A stretch of DNA of 64,000 bases from Bacteroidota bacterium (GTDB lineage Bacteria > Bacteroidota > Ignavibacteria > UBA10030 > UBA8401), in contig JBBAAO010000003.1 in the NCBI GenBank assembly GCA_041658205.1, forward strand, positions 248,001 to 312,000, in the 5' to 3' direction. The translations under genes were made by a program, and so were the position numbers. This document shows positions 18,936-28,072 of this stretch, piece by piece. How positions within the stretch are numbered: the stretch's first letter is position 1; each line of letters begins with the position of its first letter. The notes beneath the pieces are model-generated. The model ran no database searches. It saw only the letters and a list, made by a program, of their open reading frames with translations, and had not been told where the DNA came from.

Positions 18936-19118
18936 TCAAAGTTTATTTTTTTTAGAAGGGAGGAATGCATCGCAAACAAGTACGGGAATTCTTGGATATT
19001 TTGGAAAAGTTGAATCATGTTTGACGTACTCGCACAGATGAAATTCGCTCCCTCTTTTATTGCGAATAAGCACATGATAAAAGCAGTCCTTGCACAATCC
19101 TATCTGCCGCTGATTCAC
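18936..19118 (-). CDS. Small Cys4 protein coupled to the upstream sensor kinase
   Basis: 60 residues starting with GTG at 19118. The motif is CKDCFYHVLIRNKRGSEFHL, then C-E-Y, KYPRIPVLVC. Four Cys residues, with the arrangement C-x2-C, a G-S-x-F-x-x-C turn and a final P-V-x-x-C, fit a small zinc-ribbon-like family of conserved hypothetical proteins with a KYPRLPVxxC ending. The GTG overlaps the TGA stop of the kinase as GTGA, so translation is probably coupled. That tight link suggests a role with the kinase, but the family's function is not known to me. Confidence 0.75.
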   Translation of the reverse strand: MNQRQIGLCKDCFYHVLIRNKRGSEFHLCEYVKHDSTFPKYPRIPVLVCDAFLPSKKNKL

Positions 19119-22100
19119 ACAATTCCCAATTTTGAAAGGGTGGCTGAGAGCAAATCGTACGATCGATGGAGCGATTGTTCAATGTCTTTTATTGACTGAT
19201 CTGATATTGCGTTCGGATTCTTGTCACCATTTGTCTCCACAATTTTACAGAGATCGGCTAGTTCTTCCGCGCCAAAACTGAGAGAAAGACCGCGTAGTTT
19301 GTGTGCTGCAAATACAACTTCTACCAGATCCTTTTTTTCCCACGCAGACAATAATTGGTGCATAGTATCTTCGGATTGTGATGGATAGGATTGTACAAAT
19401 TCGGTCATAAAGGGAACATCGGTCTGCTCTAATAATTCTTTCAATCGAAGATACATAATATGAGCGGCAACGGCTTGGCCGTTAGAAGTTTTTTGCTCCA
19501 TAATCATTTCGCCGTAATGAATCAGCATGTCGCGCAATCCATCTAATCGGACCGGTTTGCTGATATAATCATCCATGCCGGCATCAATACATTTCTCTCT
19601 ATCGCCGCTCATCGCATCAGCAGTCATGGCAATTATTTTTGGACGTGTCACAATATCTGAAGCGTTCATGATTGTTTTGGTCGCCTCTAATCCATCCATT
19701 TCCGGCATATGCAGATCCATAAAAACAATATCATATCTGTTCTGCTTAATCAGACTCACTGCTTCTTTGCCATTCGAAGCAATATCCGTGGAATAACCAA
19801 GCTGCTGCAATAATCGTATGGCTAATTTTTGATTGATGAGATTATCTTCTGCAACGAGAATTTTCAACGGCAGATCGTTTGACAATAACTCGACCTTTTT
19901 GATCTCAATATTTTTGCGCACACTCTCCGAATGAACATGTTTTGCCAACACATCAATCATAGTAGAATACAAATGTGCCTGCTTCATCGGTTTGAGAATG
20001 ACTGCTGCGAAAAGAGCATTCTCTGTTTCTGAAAACTCGCTTCTGCCTGATGAAGAAAAAAGCACTATCGGCAACGATTGTTCACTTCGTACGCCTCTGA
20101 TCGCTCTCGCTAAATCCACACCATTCATTCCCGGCATGTGAAAATCGATGACGGCTACATCAAACGGATCATTCTCTTTAAGCCATTGCAGCGCATCCTG
20201 CTGCGATGTAGTTGCACGCGGATGCATTCCCCAATTGTCACACTGAATACTTAAAATGTTCAGGTTTGTGACGTTGTCATCAACCAGTAAGACACGTTTC
20301 CCCTGCAACTCGGGAATTTTTCCGCGAACATATTTTTTCGGCAGTGCATCCGTTGAGGCCGATGTAGGGACTTTTATCGTAAAATGGAACGTTGCTCCTT
20401 TTCCGACATTGCTTTCCACCCATACGTTCCCTTCCATTAATTCCACCAATCGTTTCGAAATTGCTAAACCAAGTCCCGTTCCCCCAAATTTTCTTGTCGT
20501 TGAGGCATCCACTTGTGAAAATGCTTTGAATAATTTTTCTACTTTTTCAGGAGGAATACCGATTCCCGTATCTTTCACAGAAAATTGCAGAGTCGTAATA
20601 TCATTTTCCCGCTGAATCTCTTTCACTGTGACAAATACTTCACCTTTTTCGGTAAACTTGATTGCATTATTCGTTAAATTCAACAAGATCTGCCGCAGCC
20701 GAATAGGATCACCAATGATGTACGCAGGGGTTGAAGGATCAATGAGATAGACGAGATCCAATCCTTTTTCCACTGCGCGGCGTGCAACAAGATCGAACGT
20801 CTCTTCAACAAGACTCTGCACTTCAATGGGACGTTTTTCCATATCGAGTTTACCGGATTCAATCTTGGAAAAATCAAGAATATCATTAATAAGTGTGAGC
20901 AGCGTTTCACCGCTGGTACGAATAACATCGGTGTATTCACGCTGTTCAGGAGTCAAATCTGTTTGCATTAAGAGATCGGTCATTCCAATGACTCCATTCA
21001 TCGGTGTGCGAATCTCGTGACTCATGGTCGCAAGAAATTGCGATTTGGCAATTGTCGCCGACTCTGCTGAATCTTTTGCCTTTTTTAACTCTTCTTCAAA
21101 TTGTTTTCGCAGGGTAATATCCCGATAAGCACTTAAATACATCACTGTATCTTTCACATGCACTATTCGAGTCGATATCAGTAATATTTTTTCCTGGCCT
21201 GATTTTGTTTTAATGGTTGTTTCAACATCATAAATGAAACCTTTCTCAACCACTTCCCCGAGGCGATTCAATCCTTTGCGCTGTTCTACCGGATCAGGAT
21301 ATAACAGTTTTGTGAATTCGCCGGTGTTCGCTTCATCTTTAGAATATCCGGTCAATTCTTCCATCTTTGTATTAAAGATTTCAAATCGCCCGCTTTCATC
21401 GCTCAGTGTTATTCCTTCGTCCACCGTGGTGATGACCGTATCCAACTGTTGCTGACGGCGGGCAATTTCTTCTTCGGCCTGTTTTTGCAATGTAACGTTT
21501 CGGGCAATAGCCAGAAAACCAACATCTTTGTTTTTTTCAAATAAAAGTCCGACGCTTTGTCCAAGAATCACAACATCGCCCCCCTTTGTTATTGCGGAAA
21601 ATTCTAAATAACTGGAGGCTGTTTTGTTCTGCCGTTGTTTGTAATAGTACCGAAAAACTTTTTGCTTCTCTTCCTCTTTCACAAAGAGCGAAAAATGTTT
21701 CCCAATTACTTCGGAAGTATTATATCCCATCATTGTCAATCCGGTCGGATTCACATAGGTAAATTGTCCCAACTCGTCCGTCCGATAAATGATATCGGAA
21801 GCATTCTCAATAATCTGTCGGAATCGCGTTTCACTTTCCGCCAACTGCTGCTGCACCCGTTTCTGTTCTGAAATATCAATGAATGCCGCCATCGCATATT
21901 GAAGATGTCCTTCGCTATCATAGATGGGAGCGCCGGTGACAAATAAGGGAGTAATGGCATCGGGCTTCCAGATTTCGATATCAGAAATAGTGGACCGCTC
22001 TCCTTTCAATGCTCGAACAATAGGAATAAATTCTGATGAGTACGGAATATCAGTCCCCTGAAGATACGCATGATACACTTCTGCTAGATTTTGAGTCGAC

Positions 22101-22930
22101 GTATCCGGCACTATTCCGGCACCAAGAATTTTCTTTGCCTCTTCGTTTGCGTAGAATGGTTTTCCATCCGCCGTGAGAATAAAAACGCCGGCAGGGACTG
22201 CTTCTAAAAAACTGATGAATCGTTTTTCACTGTCTCGAATTTCTTTTTCCACTTTTGTTCTTTGCCGAACCTCTTTAAAGAGAAACAGGAAAACAATCAA
22301 CTGCAACGCAAAGCTGATGATGCCGCCAAAGGTAATCAGCAGAAGCGTGCGATTTGTTTGATTGGTTGTTTTTGTTTTCCGTTCAGCCAGTTCTTGTTTC
22401 TCGGTCGATTCCATTCTGTTGACAATACTGTCAATCCGTCGAATGAACTCCTGACTTTTTTGGACACTATATTCTTTATCAGCCTGTGTTTGACCGCCGC
22501 GACTAAACGCCTTAATTTTTCCTTCATTAAATTGCACACGATTTAAGACAGCAACTTCCAGCATCTTGAGCGTTTGATTCTGTACAGAATCGCTTGCAAT
22601 CCATTTTTGAAGATTGGACAAATGGCGGTGGACGGTATCAATTTTTGCATAATAGGTCCGTAAATATGACGAATCTGCCGTGAGATAAAATGCACGAAGT
22701 TCGGTCTGTCCGGTGGATATCCCAACAACAGTTTTATCAAATTCCCTGATCACTTCGAACGTATGTTCAATATTTCCGTAGTCGTCCGTTAATTGCAGCA
22801 CTGTTTGATATGCAAATGTCCCGACGACAAGAAGCGTCATGAGAGCAAAGATAAATGCGATAATCAACCGTGCATTAAAAAAACTGCCGGCCGGTGCATG
22901 TTGTTTTGCGGATGATGGGAAGTTGTTCAT
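19115..22930 (-). CDS. Hybrid sensor histidine kinase (CHASE3-PAS repeats-HisKA-HATPase-REC-REC-HPt)
   Basis: 1271 residues. A membrane helix lies near residues 22-42, then a CHASE3-type extracytoplasmic helical domain (EFDKTVVGISTGQTELRAFYL), then a second helix near 200-220. Three PAS/PAC units follow (PAGVFILTADGKPFY, IIENASDIIYRTDELGQFTYV, VITTVDEGITLSDESGR). HisKA has His near 638 in TMSHEIRTPMNG, and the ATPase domain has NLTNNAIKFT, DTGIGIP and GGTGLGLAIS. Receiver 1 has Asp near 929, receiver 2 has Asp near 1072 (FMDLHMPEMDG), and a C-terminal HPt domain has His near 1210 (AAHKLRGLS). This is a complete internal phosphorelay (BarA/ArcB-like logic) with no separate regulator next door. 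It lies between hutU and hutI on the same strand and is coupled to the Cys4 protein downstream. Confidence 0.95.
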   Translation of the reverse strand: MNNFPSSAKQHAPAGSFFNARLIIAFIFALMTLLVVGTFAYQTVLQLTDDYGNIEHTFEVIREFDKTVVGISTGQTELRAFYLTADSSYLRTYYAKIDTVHRHLSNLQKWIASDSVQNQTLKMLEVAVLNRVQFNEGKIKAFSRGGQTQADKEYSVQKSQEFIRRIDSIVNRMESTEKQELAERKTKTTNQTNRTLLLITFGGIISFALQLIVFLFLFKEVRQRTKVEKEIRDSEKRFISFLEAVPAGVFILTADGKPFYANEEAKKILGAGIVPDTSTQNLAEVYHAYLQGTDIPYSSEFIPIVRALKGERSTISDIEIWKPDAITPLFVTGAPIYDSEGHLQYAMAAFIDISEQKRVQQQLAESETRFRQIIENASDIIYRTDELGQFTYVNPTGLTMMGYNTSEVIGKHFSLFVKEEEKQKVFRYYYKQRQNKTASSYLEFSAITKGGDVVILGQSVGLLFEKNKDVGFLAIARNVTLQKQAEEEIARRQQQLDTVITTVDEGITLSDESGRFEIFNTKMEELTGYSKDEANTGEFTKLLYPDPVEQRKGLNRLGEVVEKGFIYDVETTIKTKSGQEKILLISTRIVHVKDTVMYLSAYRDITLRKQFEEELKKAKDSAESATIAKSQFLATMSHEIRTPMNGVIGMTDLLMQTDLTPEQREYTDVIRTSGETLLTLINDILDFSKIESGKLDMEKRPIEVQSLVEETFDLVARRAVEKGLDLVYLIDPSTPAYIIGDPIRLRQILLNLTNNAIKFTEKGEVFVTVKEIQRENDITTLQFSVKDTGIGIPPEKVEKLFKAFSQVDASTTRKFGGTGLGLAISKRLVELMEGNVWVESNVGKGATFHFTIKVPTSASTDALPKKYVRGKIPELQGKRVLLVDDNVTNLNILSIQCDNWGMHPRATTSQQDALQWLKENDPFDVAVIDFHMPGMNGVDLARAIRGVRSEQSLPIVLFSSSGRSEFSETENALFAAVILKPMKQAHLYSTMIDVLAKHVHSESVRKNIEIKKVELLSNDLPLKILVAEDNLINQKLAIRLLQQLGYSTDIASNGKEAVSLIKQNRYDIVFMDLHMPEMDGLEATKTIMNASDIVTRPKIIAMTADAMSGDREKCIDAGMDDYISKPVRLDGLRDMLIHYGEMIMEQKTSNGQAVAAHIMYLRLKELLEQTDVPFMTEFVQSYPSQSEDTMHQLLSAWEKKDLVEVVFAAHKLRGLSLSFGAEELADLCKIVETNGDKNPNAISDQSIKDIEQSLHRSYDLLSATLSKLGIV

Positions 22931-23042
22931 GATTGGTGTTCTTTAAGACCAACATACTCATTTTTAAAATAAAAAACCCCAAACAATACGTTCAGGATTT
23001 TCTAAATACATACACAATCTATTAGGTTTTCAACACAGTTTC

Positions 23043-24698
23043 CTATTTCATCATCGGTATGTTCACATTAAATTGACGAGCATTTTTTATTGCCCTGTCA
23101 TAGCCTGCATCGACGTGTCGCATAATACCCATTCCCGGATCATAGGTAAGAACACGTTCCAGCCGTTCATCTGCTTCAACTGTTCCGTCACAGACAATCA
23201 CCATTCCGTTGTGAATGGAATTACCAATCCCAACACCGCCTCCGTGATGCACACTCACCCAGCTTGCTCCGCCGATGGAGTTCAACATCGCACCGAGGAT
23301 CGGCCAATCCGCGATTGCATCGCTGCCATCTTTCATTTTTTCTGTTTCGCGATTTGGTGAGGCGACACTTCCGCAATCGAGATGATCGCGACCGATAACA
23401 ATGGGAGCTTTTACTTGTTTTGTTCGGACCAGATCGTTAAATATTTTTCCCATCTTCGCTCGTTCGCCGTACCCCAGCCAACAAATGCGCGCCGGCAGAC
23501 CTTGAAACGCTACTTGCTTTTGCGCTTTCTCGATCCAATTTTTTAATAATTTGTTTTCGGGAAATGTTTCCAATACAGCGCGATCGGTTCGATAAATATC
23601 TTCCGGATCTCCCGAGAGTGCGACCCAACGAAATGGACCTTTTCCATCACAGAATAACGGACGGATATACTCGGGAACAAATCCCGGAATATCGAACGCG
23701 TTTTTTACTCCTCCCAATTGCGCTTCGCCGCGAATGTTATTACCGTAATCAAATACAATTTTCCCTTTTTTCTTCAGGGTGAGTAATCCTTTAACATGTG
23801 CAACAATTGATGCACGGGAAAGATCGACATATTTTTTGGGATTCTTCTTACGCAGATCAAGCGCTTTTTCATATGTCATGCCCGCTGGAACATAACCATT
23901 AAGCGGATCGTGCGCAGATGTTTGATCGGTGACGATATCAGGAAGAAATTTTCCCTTCGCAATTTTCGGGATAATCTCTGCGGCATTCCCGAGCAGTCCT
24001 ACAGAGAGTGGAAGTTTTTTTTCTTTCGCATCATGGATCATTGCCATCGCTTCGTCATAATTGTCGGTCATCTTGTCGATATATTTTGTAGCAAGACGTT
24101 TTTCAATCCGCGTACGATCGACTTCAATAACAAGGCACGCTGCGCCGTTCATTGTGGCAGCAAGCGGTTGTGCCCCACCCATTCCACCAAGACCGGCACT
24201 AAGGAGAAATGTTCCGGCTAATGTTCCTCCGAAATGCTGCCGCGCTGCTTCCGCAAATGTCTCGTACGTTCCTTGCAAAATTCCTTGTGAACCAATGTAA
24301 ATCCAGCTCCCCGCTGTCATCTGCCCGTACATTGTCAATCCGAGTGCTTCTAATCTGCGAAACTCATCCCACGTAGCCCATTTGGGAACCAGCATAGAAT
24401 TTGAGATCAATACGCGCGGTGCGTTAGTGTGCGTTTGAAATATTCCGACCGGTTTTCCTGACTGCACAAGAAGTGTTTCATTGTTCTCTAATTTTTTTAG
24501 TGTATCTACTATCGAATCGAAGCATTTCCAATTGCGGGCCGCTTTTCCTGTCCCTCCGTAGACGATCAATTCCTGAGGATGTTCGGCAACATCAGGATCA
24601 AGATTGTTCATCAGCATGCGCATGGCAGCCTCCTGAACCCAACCTTTTGCGGATATTGTTGTTCCGCGCGGAGCGCGAATAATGCGGGTTTGTGGCAT
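23043..24698 (-). CDS. hutU: Urocanate hydratase
   Basis: 551 residues. It converts urocanate to 4-imidazolone-5-propionate, the second step of histidine degradation, using bound NAD+. Family landmarks: ELIVYGGTGKAARNW near the N-terminus, the Gly-rich LSAGLGGMGGAQPLAATMNG, DQTSAHDPLNGYVP, LPARICWLGYGER with its conserved Cys, and HHGGGVGIGNSIHNG. The start at 24698 has GGAGA upstream and coincides with the family N-terminus. Upstream to 25013 there is no gene. hutH is not in the window. Confidence 0.96.
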   Translation of the reverse strand: MPQTRIIRAPRGTTISAKGWVQEAAMRMLMNNLDPDVAEHPQELIVYGGTGKAARNWKCFDSIVDTLKKLENNETLLVQSGKPVGIFQTHTNAPRVLISNSMLVPKWATWDEFRRLEALGLTMYGQMTAGSWIYIGSQGILQGTYETFAEAARQHFGGTLAGTFLLSAGLGGMGGAQPLAATMNGAACLVIEVDRTRIEKRLATKYIDKMTDNYDEAMAMIHDAKEKKLPLSVGLLGNAAEIIPKIAKGKFLPDIVTDQTSAHDPLNGYVPAGMTYEKALDLRKKNPKKYVDLSRASIVAHVKGLLTLKKKGKIVFDYGNNIRGEAQLGGVKNAFDIPGFVPEYIRPLFCDGKGPFRWVALSGDPEDIYRTDRAVLETFPENKLLKNWIEKAQKQVAFQGLPARICWLGYGERAKMGKIFNDLVRTKQVKAPIVIGRDHLDCGSVASPNRETEKMKDGSDAIADWPILGAMLNSIGGASWVSVHHGGGVGIGNSIHNGMVIVCDGTVEADERLERVLTYDPGMGIMRHVDAGYDRAIKNARQFNVNIPMMK

Positions 24699-25013
24699 GA
24701 AGATCTCCAAAATTTTTATGAACAAATATAATCAAAAAAGGTGAAACAGATATATGTTTTCATTTTTGCATGACATTCACAAAATTTTGGCAGCTTATTT
24801 TTTACCACCAAATTAAATACGGTTGCACATCCGGAATGAAGGAATCTCAAAAGAAAACTGCCAAAAATGATCTGGTACAATATTATCCTATTATTAATGA
24901 TACATAAAATTCGTATGATGATATATTTTTCACCATACTGTGTTTACGTGATTGCGCAATGGAGTATGTTTTCTTACTTTCAAATTACTTGAATACATTA
25001 CCGTTTACATTGC

Positions 25014-25472
25014 ATGACAATAAAAACAGTTGATATACTCTTTCGGAGATCAATTTTTGTTCTCTACTTTTTAATCTTTTCGCTGGCGTGGCTGGCTCCA
25101 GTGACACAACATGTGAACGGTTATCCTGCCGGTGAAAATCTCTATTCATTATTTTCACCTGTGTGTCATCAATATCCAACCAGATCATTTTGGATTTTTG
25201 ACAGACCGTGGGCATTATGCGCGCGGTGTTCTTCTGCTTATTTAGGATTAGCGCTCGCGTCATTTATTCCCTTCGCTGCGTTTTCTTATGCGCGAAGAGC
25301 GCTCTTCGGCATTGGCTTGATTATACTTGTCGCCATTGATCCCCTTCTTCAACTTTTTGGTTTTTATGAAAGCACCAATCTTCTTCGATTCATTACCGGC
25401 TTGATTGGCGGTTTCGGCGCCTTCTTGCTTATCTACCCAATCCCATTTAAACAAAAGGAGCGTCATCTATGA
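25014..25472 (+). CDS. DUF2085 membrane protein
   Basis: 152 residues with four to five hydrophobic segments. The family signature is visible: FSPVCHQYPTRSFWIFDRPWALCARCSSAYLG, that is CHQxxxRS then CARCxxxYxG, a Cys/His set that might bind a metal or a cofactor. DUF2085 has no assigned function. The next gene begins with the ATG contained in its stop region (ATGA overlap), so the two are translationally coupled. No strong ribosome site precedes this start. Confidence 0.85.
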   Translation: MTIKTVDILFRRSIFVLYFLIFSLAWLAPVTQHVNGYPAGENLYSLFSPVCHQYPTRSFWIFDRPWALCARCSSAYLGLALASFIPFAAFSYARRALFGIGLIILVAIDPLLQLFGFYESTNLLRFITGLIGGFGAFLLIYPIPFKQKERHL

Positions 25473-25969
25473 GGTACCATCTTCCCGTTATTATACTTCT
25501 ATTTTTTATTGTAACATTTGGCTTCAGTCAGGATACAATAAAACTTTCGACATCGACTGTTGTTGTCGTAAAATCGACCACATCATTATCAAGCAAAAAA
25601 TTAAAGACGGGGCAAGAACTTGTATTGATCGTTGCCGCTGATGTCGTCGTCAAAGGTAAAACCGTCGTCAAAGCAGGGACTCCGGTAGTTTGTGTTGTTG
25701 AATCTGCAGAAAGTGCCGGAATGGTTGGACAGGCAGGGAAATTGACGATTTCCGTTCAAAGTACTACAGCCGTTGATGGAAGTACTATTGCACTGTCCGG
25801 AAATTTTTATACAAAAGGAGAATCAAAAACAGGAACATCGATTGCCGCAGGCGTTATTCTTTGTCCTCTTGCGCTTCTCTGTAAAGGCGAAGAAGGAGAT
25901 ATTGCTGCCGGTGCTCAATCACGCGCACTAACGTTGGGGGAACATGAGATTGTGATTCCCGAAAAATAA
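25469..25969 (+). CDS. Exported protein of unknown function
   Basis: 166 residues, with signal peptide MRYHLPVIILLFFIVTFGFSQ. The mature part is rich in Val, Thr and Ser and looks all-beta: STVVVVKSTTSLSSKKL, then AADVVVKGKTVVKAGTPVVCVVESAE and GKLTISVQSTTAVDGSTIALSG. This resembles repeats of a beta-sandwich that handles a surface exposed to the periplasm, but I recognise no family. Near the C-terminus there is a short hydrophobic Cys-containing stretch (GVILCPLALLCKGE). It overlaps the DUF2085 gene by four bases with AAAGGAG upstream. Confidence 0.75.
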   Translation: MRYHLPVIILLFFIVTFGFSQDTIKLSTSTVVVVKSTTSLSSKKLKTGQELVLIVAADVVVKGKTVVKAGTPVVCVVESAESAGMVGQAGKLTISVQSTTAVDGSTIALSGNFYTKGESKTGTSIAAGVILCPLALLCKGEEGDIAAGAQSRALTLGEHEIVIPEK

Positions 25970-25980
25970 AAAGACTAAAC

Positions 25981-26004
25981 AGCCCGTGAAATCATTCACG
26001 GGCT
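25981..26004 (-). terminator. Terminator between convergent genes
   Basis: AGCCCGTGAA, four-base loop, TTCACGGGCT: a perfect 10-bp stem. On the minus strand it is followed by GTTTAGTCTTTTTATTTT, so it best serves the S9 peptidase gene. It may also stop transcription from the left, though the plus side lacks a clear T run. Confidence 0.8.
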
Positions 26005-26035
26005 GCATGTTAATTCGACTCTATCTATCAATCCG

Positions 26036-27946
26036 CTATTTCAACAAATATTCTTCCCAGAATAAAGTCATTGCGTTGTTAAAATAATCACGGTTCAGTT
26101 TTTTCTGAAATCCATGCCCTTCGTCCAGCGCCATCATATACCAAACAGGCTTACCATTTTTCCGCACTGTTGAGACAATCTGTTCTGCTTCGGTATATGG
26201 TACACGCGGATCGTTCTTTCCTTGTGCGACAAACAACGGTTTGGTGATCTTATACGCATTTGTCGTTGGTGAGATGGCCATCAAATGTTTGCGCATTGTG
26301 GTATCTCTCTCATCGCCATATTCCACTCTGCGAAGATCGCGTCGATATTCCTGCGTACTTTCGAGAAACGTGACAAAGTTGCTGATGCCAACAACATCAA
26401 TACCGCATTTCAATCGGTCATTGTAGTTGAACATGGATGACAACACCATATATCCACCGTACGATCCACCATACACTGCGATTCTATTCTTATCTAATTC
26501 CGGCTGCGTCTCGATCCAATCAAGCAACGCGCCAATATCTTTTACGGAATGTTCCCGCTGAAATCCATTATCCAGCGAGACATATGTTTTACCATATCCG
26601 GTAGATCCGCGGACATTCGGAAATATCACAGCAATACCTAATTCGTTCACCCAATATTGCGAGAGTGATGAAAAGTTCGGCTGGGATTGGCCTTCCGGTC
26701 CGCCATGAATAACAATAACTGTGGCAGTTGGTTTGTCCAATTTTTTGGGAGCATAATACAATGCAGGAATCATTTTTCCATCAAACGTTTTATACTCGAT
26801 CAATTTAGGAATAACGAAATTATCCGTATTCAGTCCGCCAACTTCGCTATAGGTCCACCGTGTAAATTTTTTTGTTTTCAAATCCAGCACATACACATCT
26901 CCCGGCGTTTGAGAGGTATTGATGGTAAGCGCAAGGTGTGTATCAGTGTCGTTAAAATCCCAGCTTCCAAATATTCCAACCGGCGGTTTTTCGGTAACAA
27001 TTTCTTTCCGTGTTTTTCCATCAAGAACTGTCAGCGTACTTATTCCTCCCTGATTCATTTCATAGGCCAGATATTTTCCTGTCTTGGACACTTCAAAATC
27101 TGAAACGTCCCACGAAACATTCCTGGAAATAACCAATTTTTTCCCCGATGCAAGATCGAGATAAATCAATTGTTGATACTCACCAAATTCATCCGAGGTG
27201 TAATAGATTCCTTTACCATCTTGAGAAAATTTTGCTCCGCCGTACGCAATTTTTTGTCCCGGATTGATCTGTGTCTTTGCTCCTGTTGCAGCATCAACAG
27301 AATAGAGATACGATTCCGTCACCGAAATATATTGTCCCACAAGCATCTTTGTATCATCAGCAGACCAATCCTGCACACCCCACGAGCCATTAACTTCCAT
27401 CAGCAACGATGCATTTTTTGGATCATTCAGTCCGGCAATGTAAATGTCATTGTCTTTTCCGTTCCGTTTTGTGCTCGTAAAGACAAACTGTTTTCCGCTA
27501 TTGTTCCACAAACCGCCGCCGTTGCGCGATTTTCCATCCGTTAACATTTCGTATGAGCCGGTGTTCATATCAAAAGAATACAATTGAAAGAATTCTCCCC
27601 CTCCAACATCTTTGGTGAAGAGAAACATTTTTTTATTTTTACCGGGATAAAACGCTCCATTTCCGACGGGCTCCCGAAAAAATGTAATCTGCTTTCTGGC
27701 GCCGCCGGGCATCTCCACAAAATGGTATTGATTCGTTTCACCAAACCGTGTCGAAATCAACATCCCTTTTCCGTCCGGAGACCAATCGGTAAACGAAGCG
27801 CCCCGGACACTTTGATACTGATTCATTTTTTCGACAATACGATCAGGAATCGTCGGAATATCTTCGGTGACGATATTCCCAAACTGTTTTCGCTCCTGCG
27901 AAAACAACAACAACGGCAACAGCAATAACAGACCCAGTTTTTTCAT
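26036..27946 (-). CDS. S9 family prolyl oligopeptidase-type peptidase, exported
   Basis: 636 residues with a short signal peptide ending near LFSQ. Residues ~40-360 form a beta-propeller of WD40-like/TolB-like blades (FTDWSPDGKGMLIST, KQFVFTSTKRNGKDNDIYI). Residues ~380-636 are an alpha/beta hydrolase with the nucleophile in GGSYGGYM (Ser), the Asp in ARGKNDPRVPY-like AQGKNDPRVPYTEAEQ, and the His in LDEGHGF. It is a serine peptidase acting in the periplasm on short peptides. The gene stands alone, with terminators on both sides (25981 and 28021). Confidence 0.93.
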   Translation of the reverse strand: MKKLGLLLLLPLLLFSQERKQFGNIVTEDIPTIPDRIVEKMNQYQSVRGASFTDWSPDGKGMLISTRFGETNQYHFVEMPGGARKQITFFREPVGNGAFYPGKNKKMFLFTKDVGGGEFFQLYSFDMNTGSYEMLTDGKSRNGGGLWNNSGKQFVFTSTKRNGKDNDIYIAGLNDPKNASLLMEVNGSWGVQDWSADDTKMLVGQYISVTESYLYSVDAATGAKTQINPGQKIAYGGAKFSQDGKGIYYTSDEFGEYQQLIYLDLASGKKLVISRNVSWDVSDFEVSKTGKYLAYEMNQGGISTLTVLDGKTRKEIVTEKPPVGIFGSWDFNDTDTHLALTINTSQTPGDVYVLDLKTKKFTRWTYSEVGGLNTDNFVIPKLIEYKTFDGKMIPALYYAPKKLDKPTATVIVIHGGPEGQSQPNFSSLSQYWVNELGIAVIFPNVRGSTGYGKTYVSLDNGFQREHSVKDIGALLDWIETQPELDKNRIAVYGGSYGGYMVLSSMFNYNDRLKCGIDVVGISNFVTFLESTQEYRRDLRRVEYGDERDTTMRKHLMAISPTTNAYKITKPLFVAQGKNDPRVPYTEAEQIVSTVRKNGKPVWYMMALDEGHGFQKKLNRDYFNNAMTLFWEEYLLK

Positions 27947-28020
27947 CGGATACTCCTATGGTTTTTCATGGGGAAAAATACGCAGTGTAAGTCTATTTCA
28001 CAACAGACAGTCGTCATAAT

Positions 28021-28048
28021 AAAAAAAGGAAGCCTGATAGCTTCCTTT
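28021..28048 (-). terminator. Terminator of the signalling cluster
   Basis: On the minus strand: AAAGGAAGC, short loop, GCTTCCTTT followed by a run of seven T (28027-28021). It sits 25 bases after the last response regulator and separates it from the S9 peptidase gene. Confidence 0.85.
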
Positions 28049-28072
28049 AATACTTCCAGTACGATTATGATC

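Noticed and set aside
19115..24698. A phage-defence or toxin-antitoxin role for the Cys4 protein
   Set aside because: Context is histidine catabolism and a sensor kinase; no toxin fold or defence neighbours are visible.
24726..25013. Promoter or RNA gene upstream of hutU
   Set aside because: Only a weak TTTTGGCAG ... CTGCCAAAA inverted pair is seen; no consistent regulator box, so not called.
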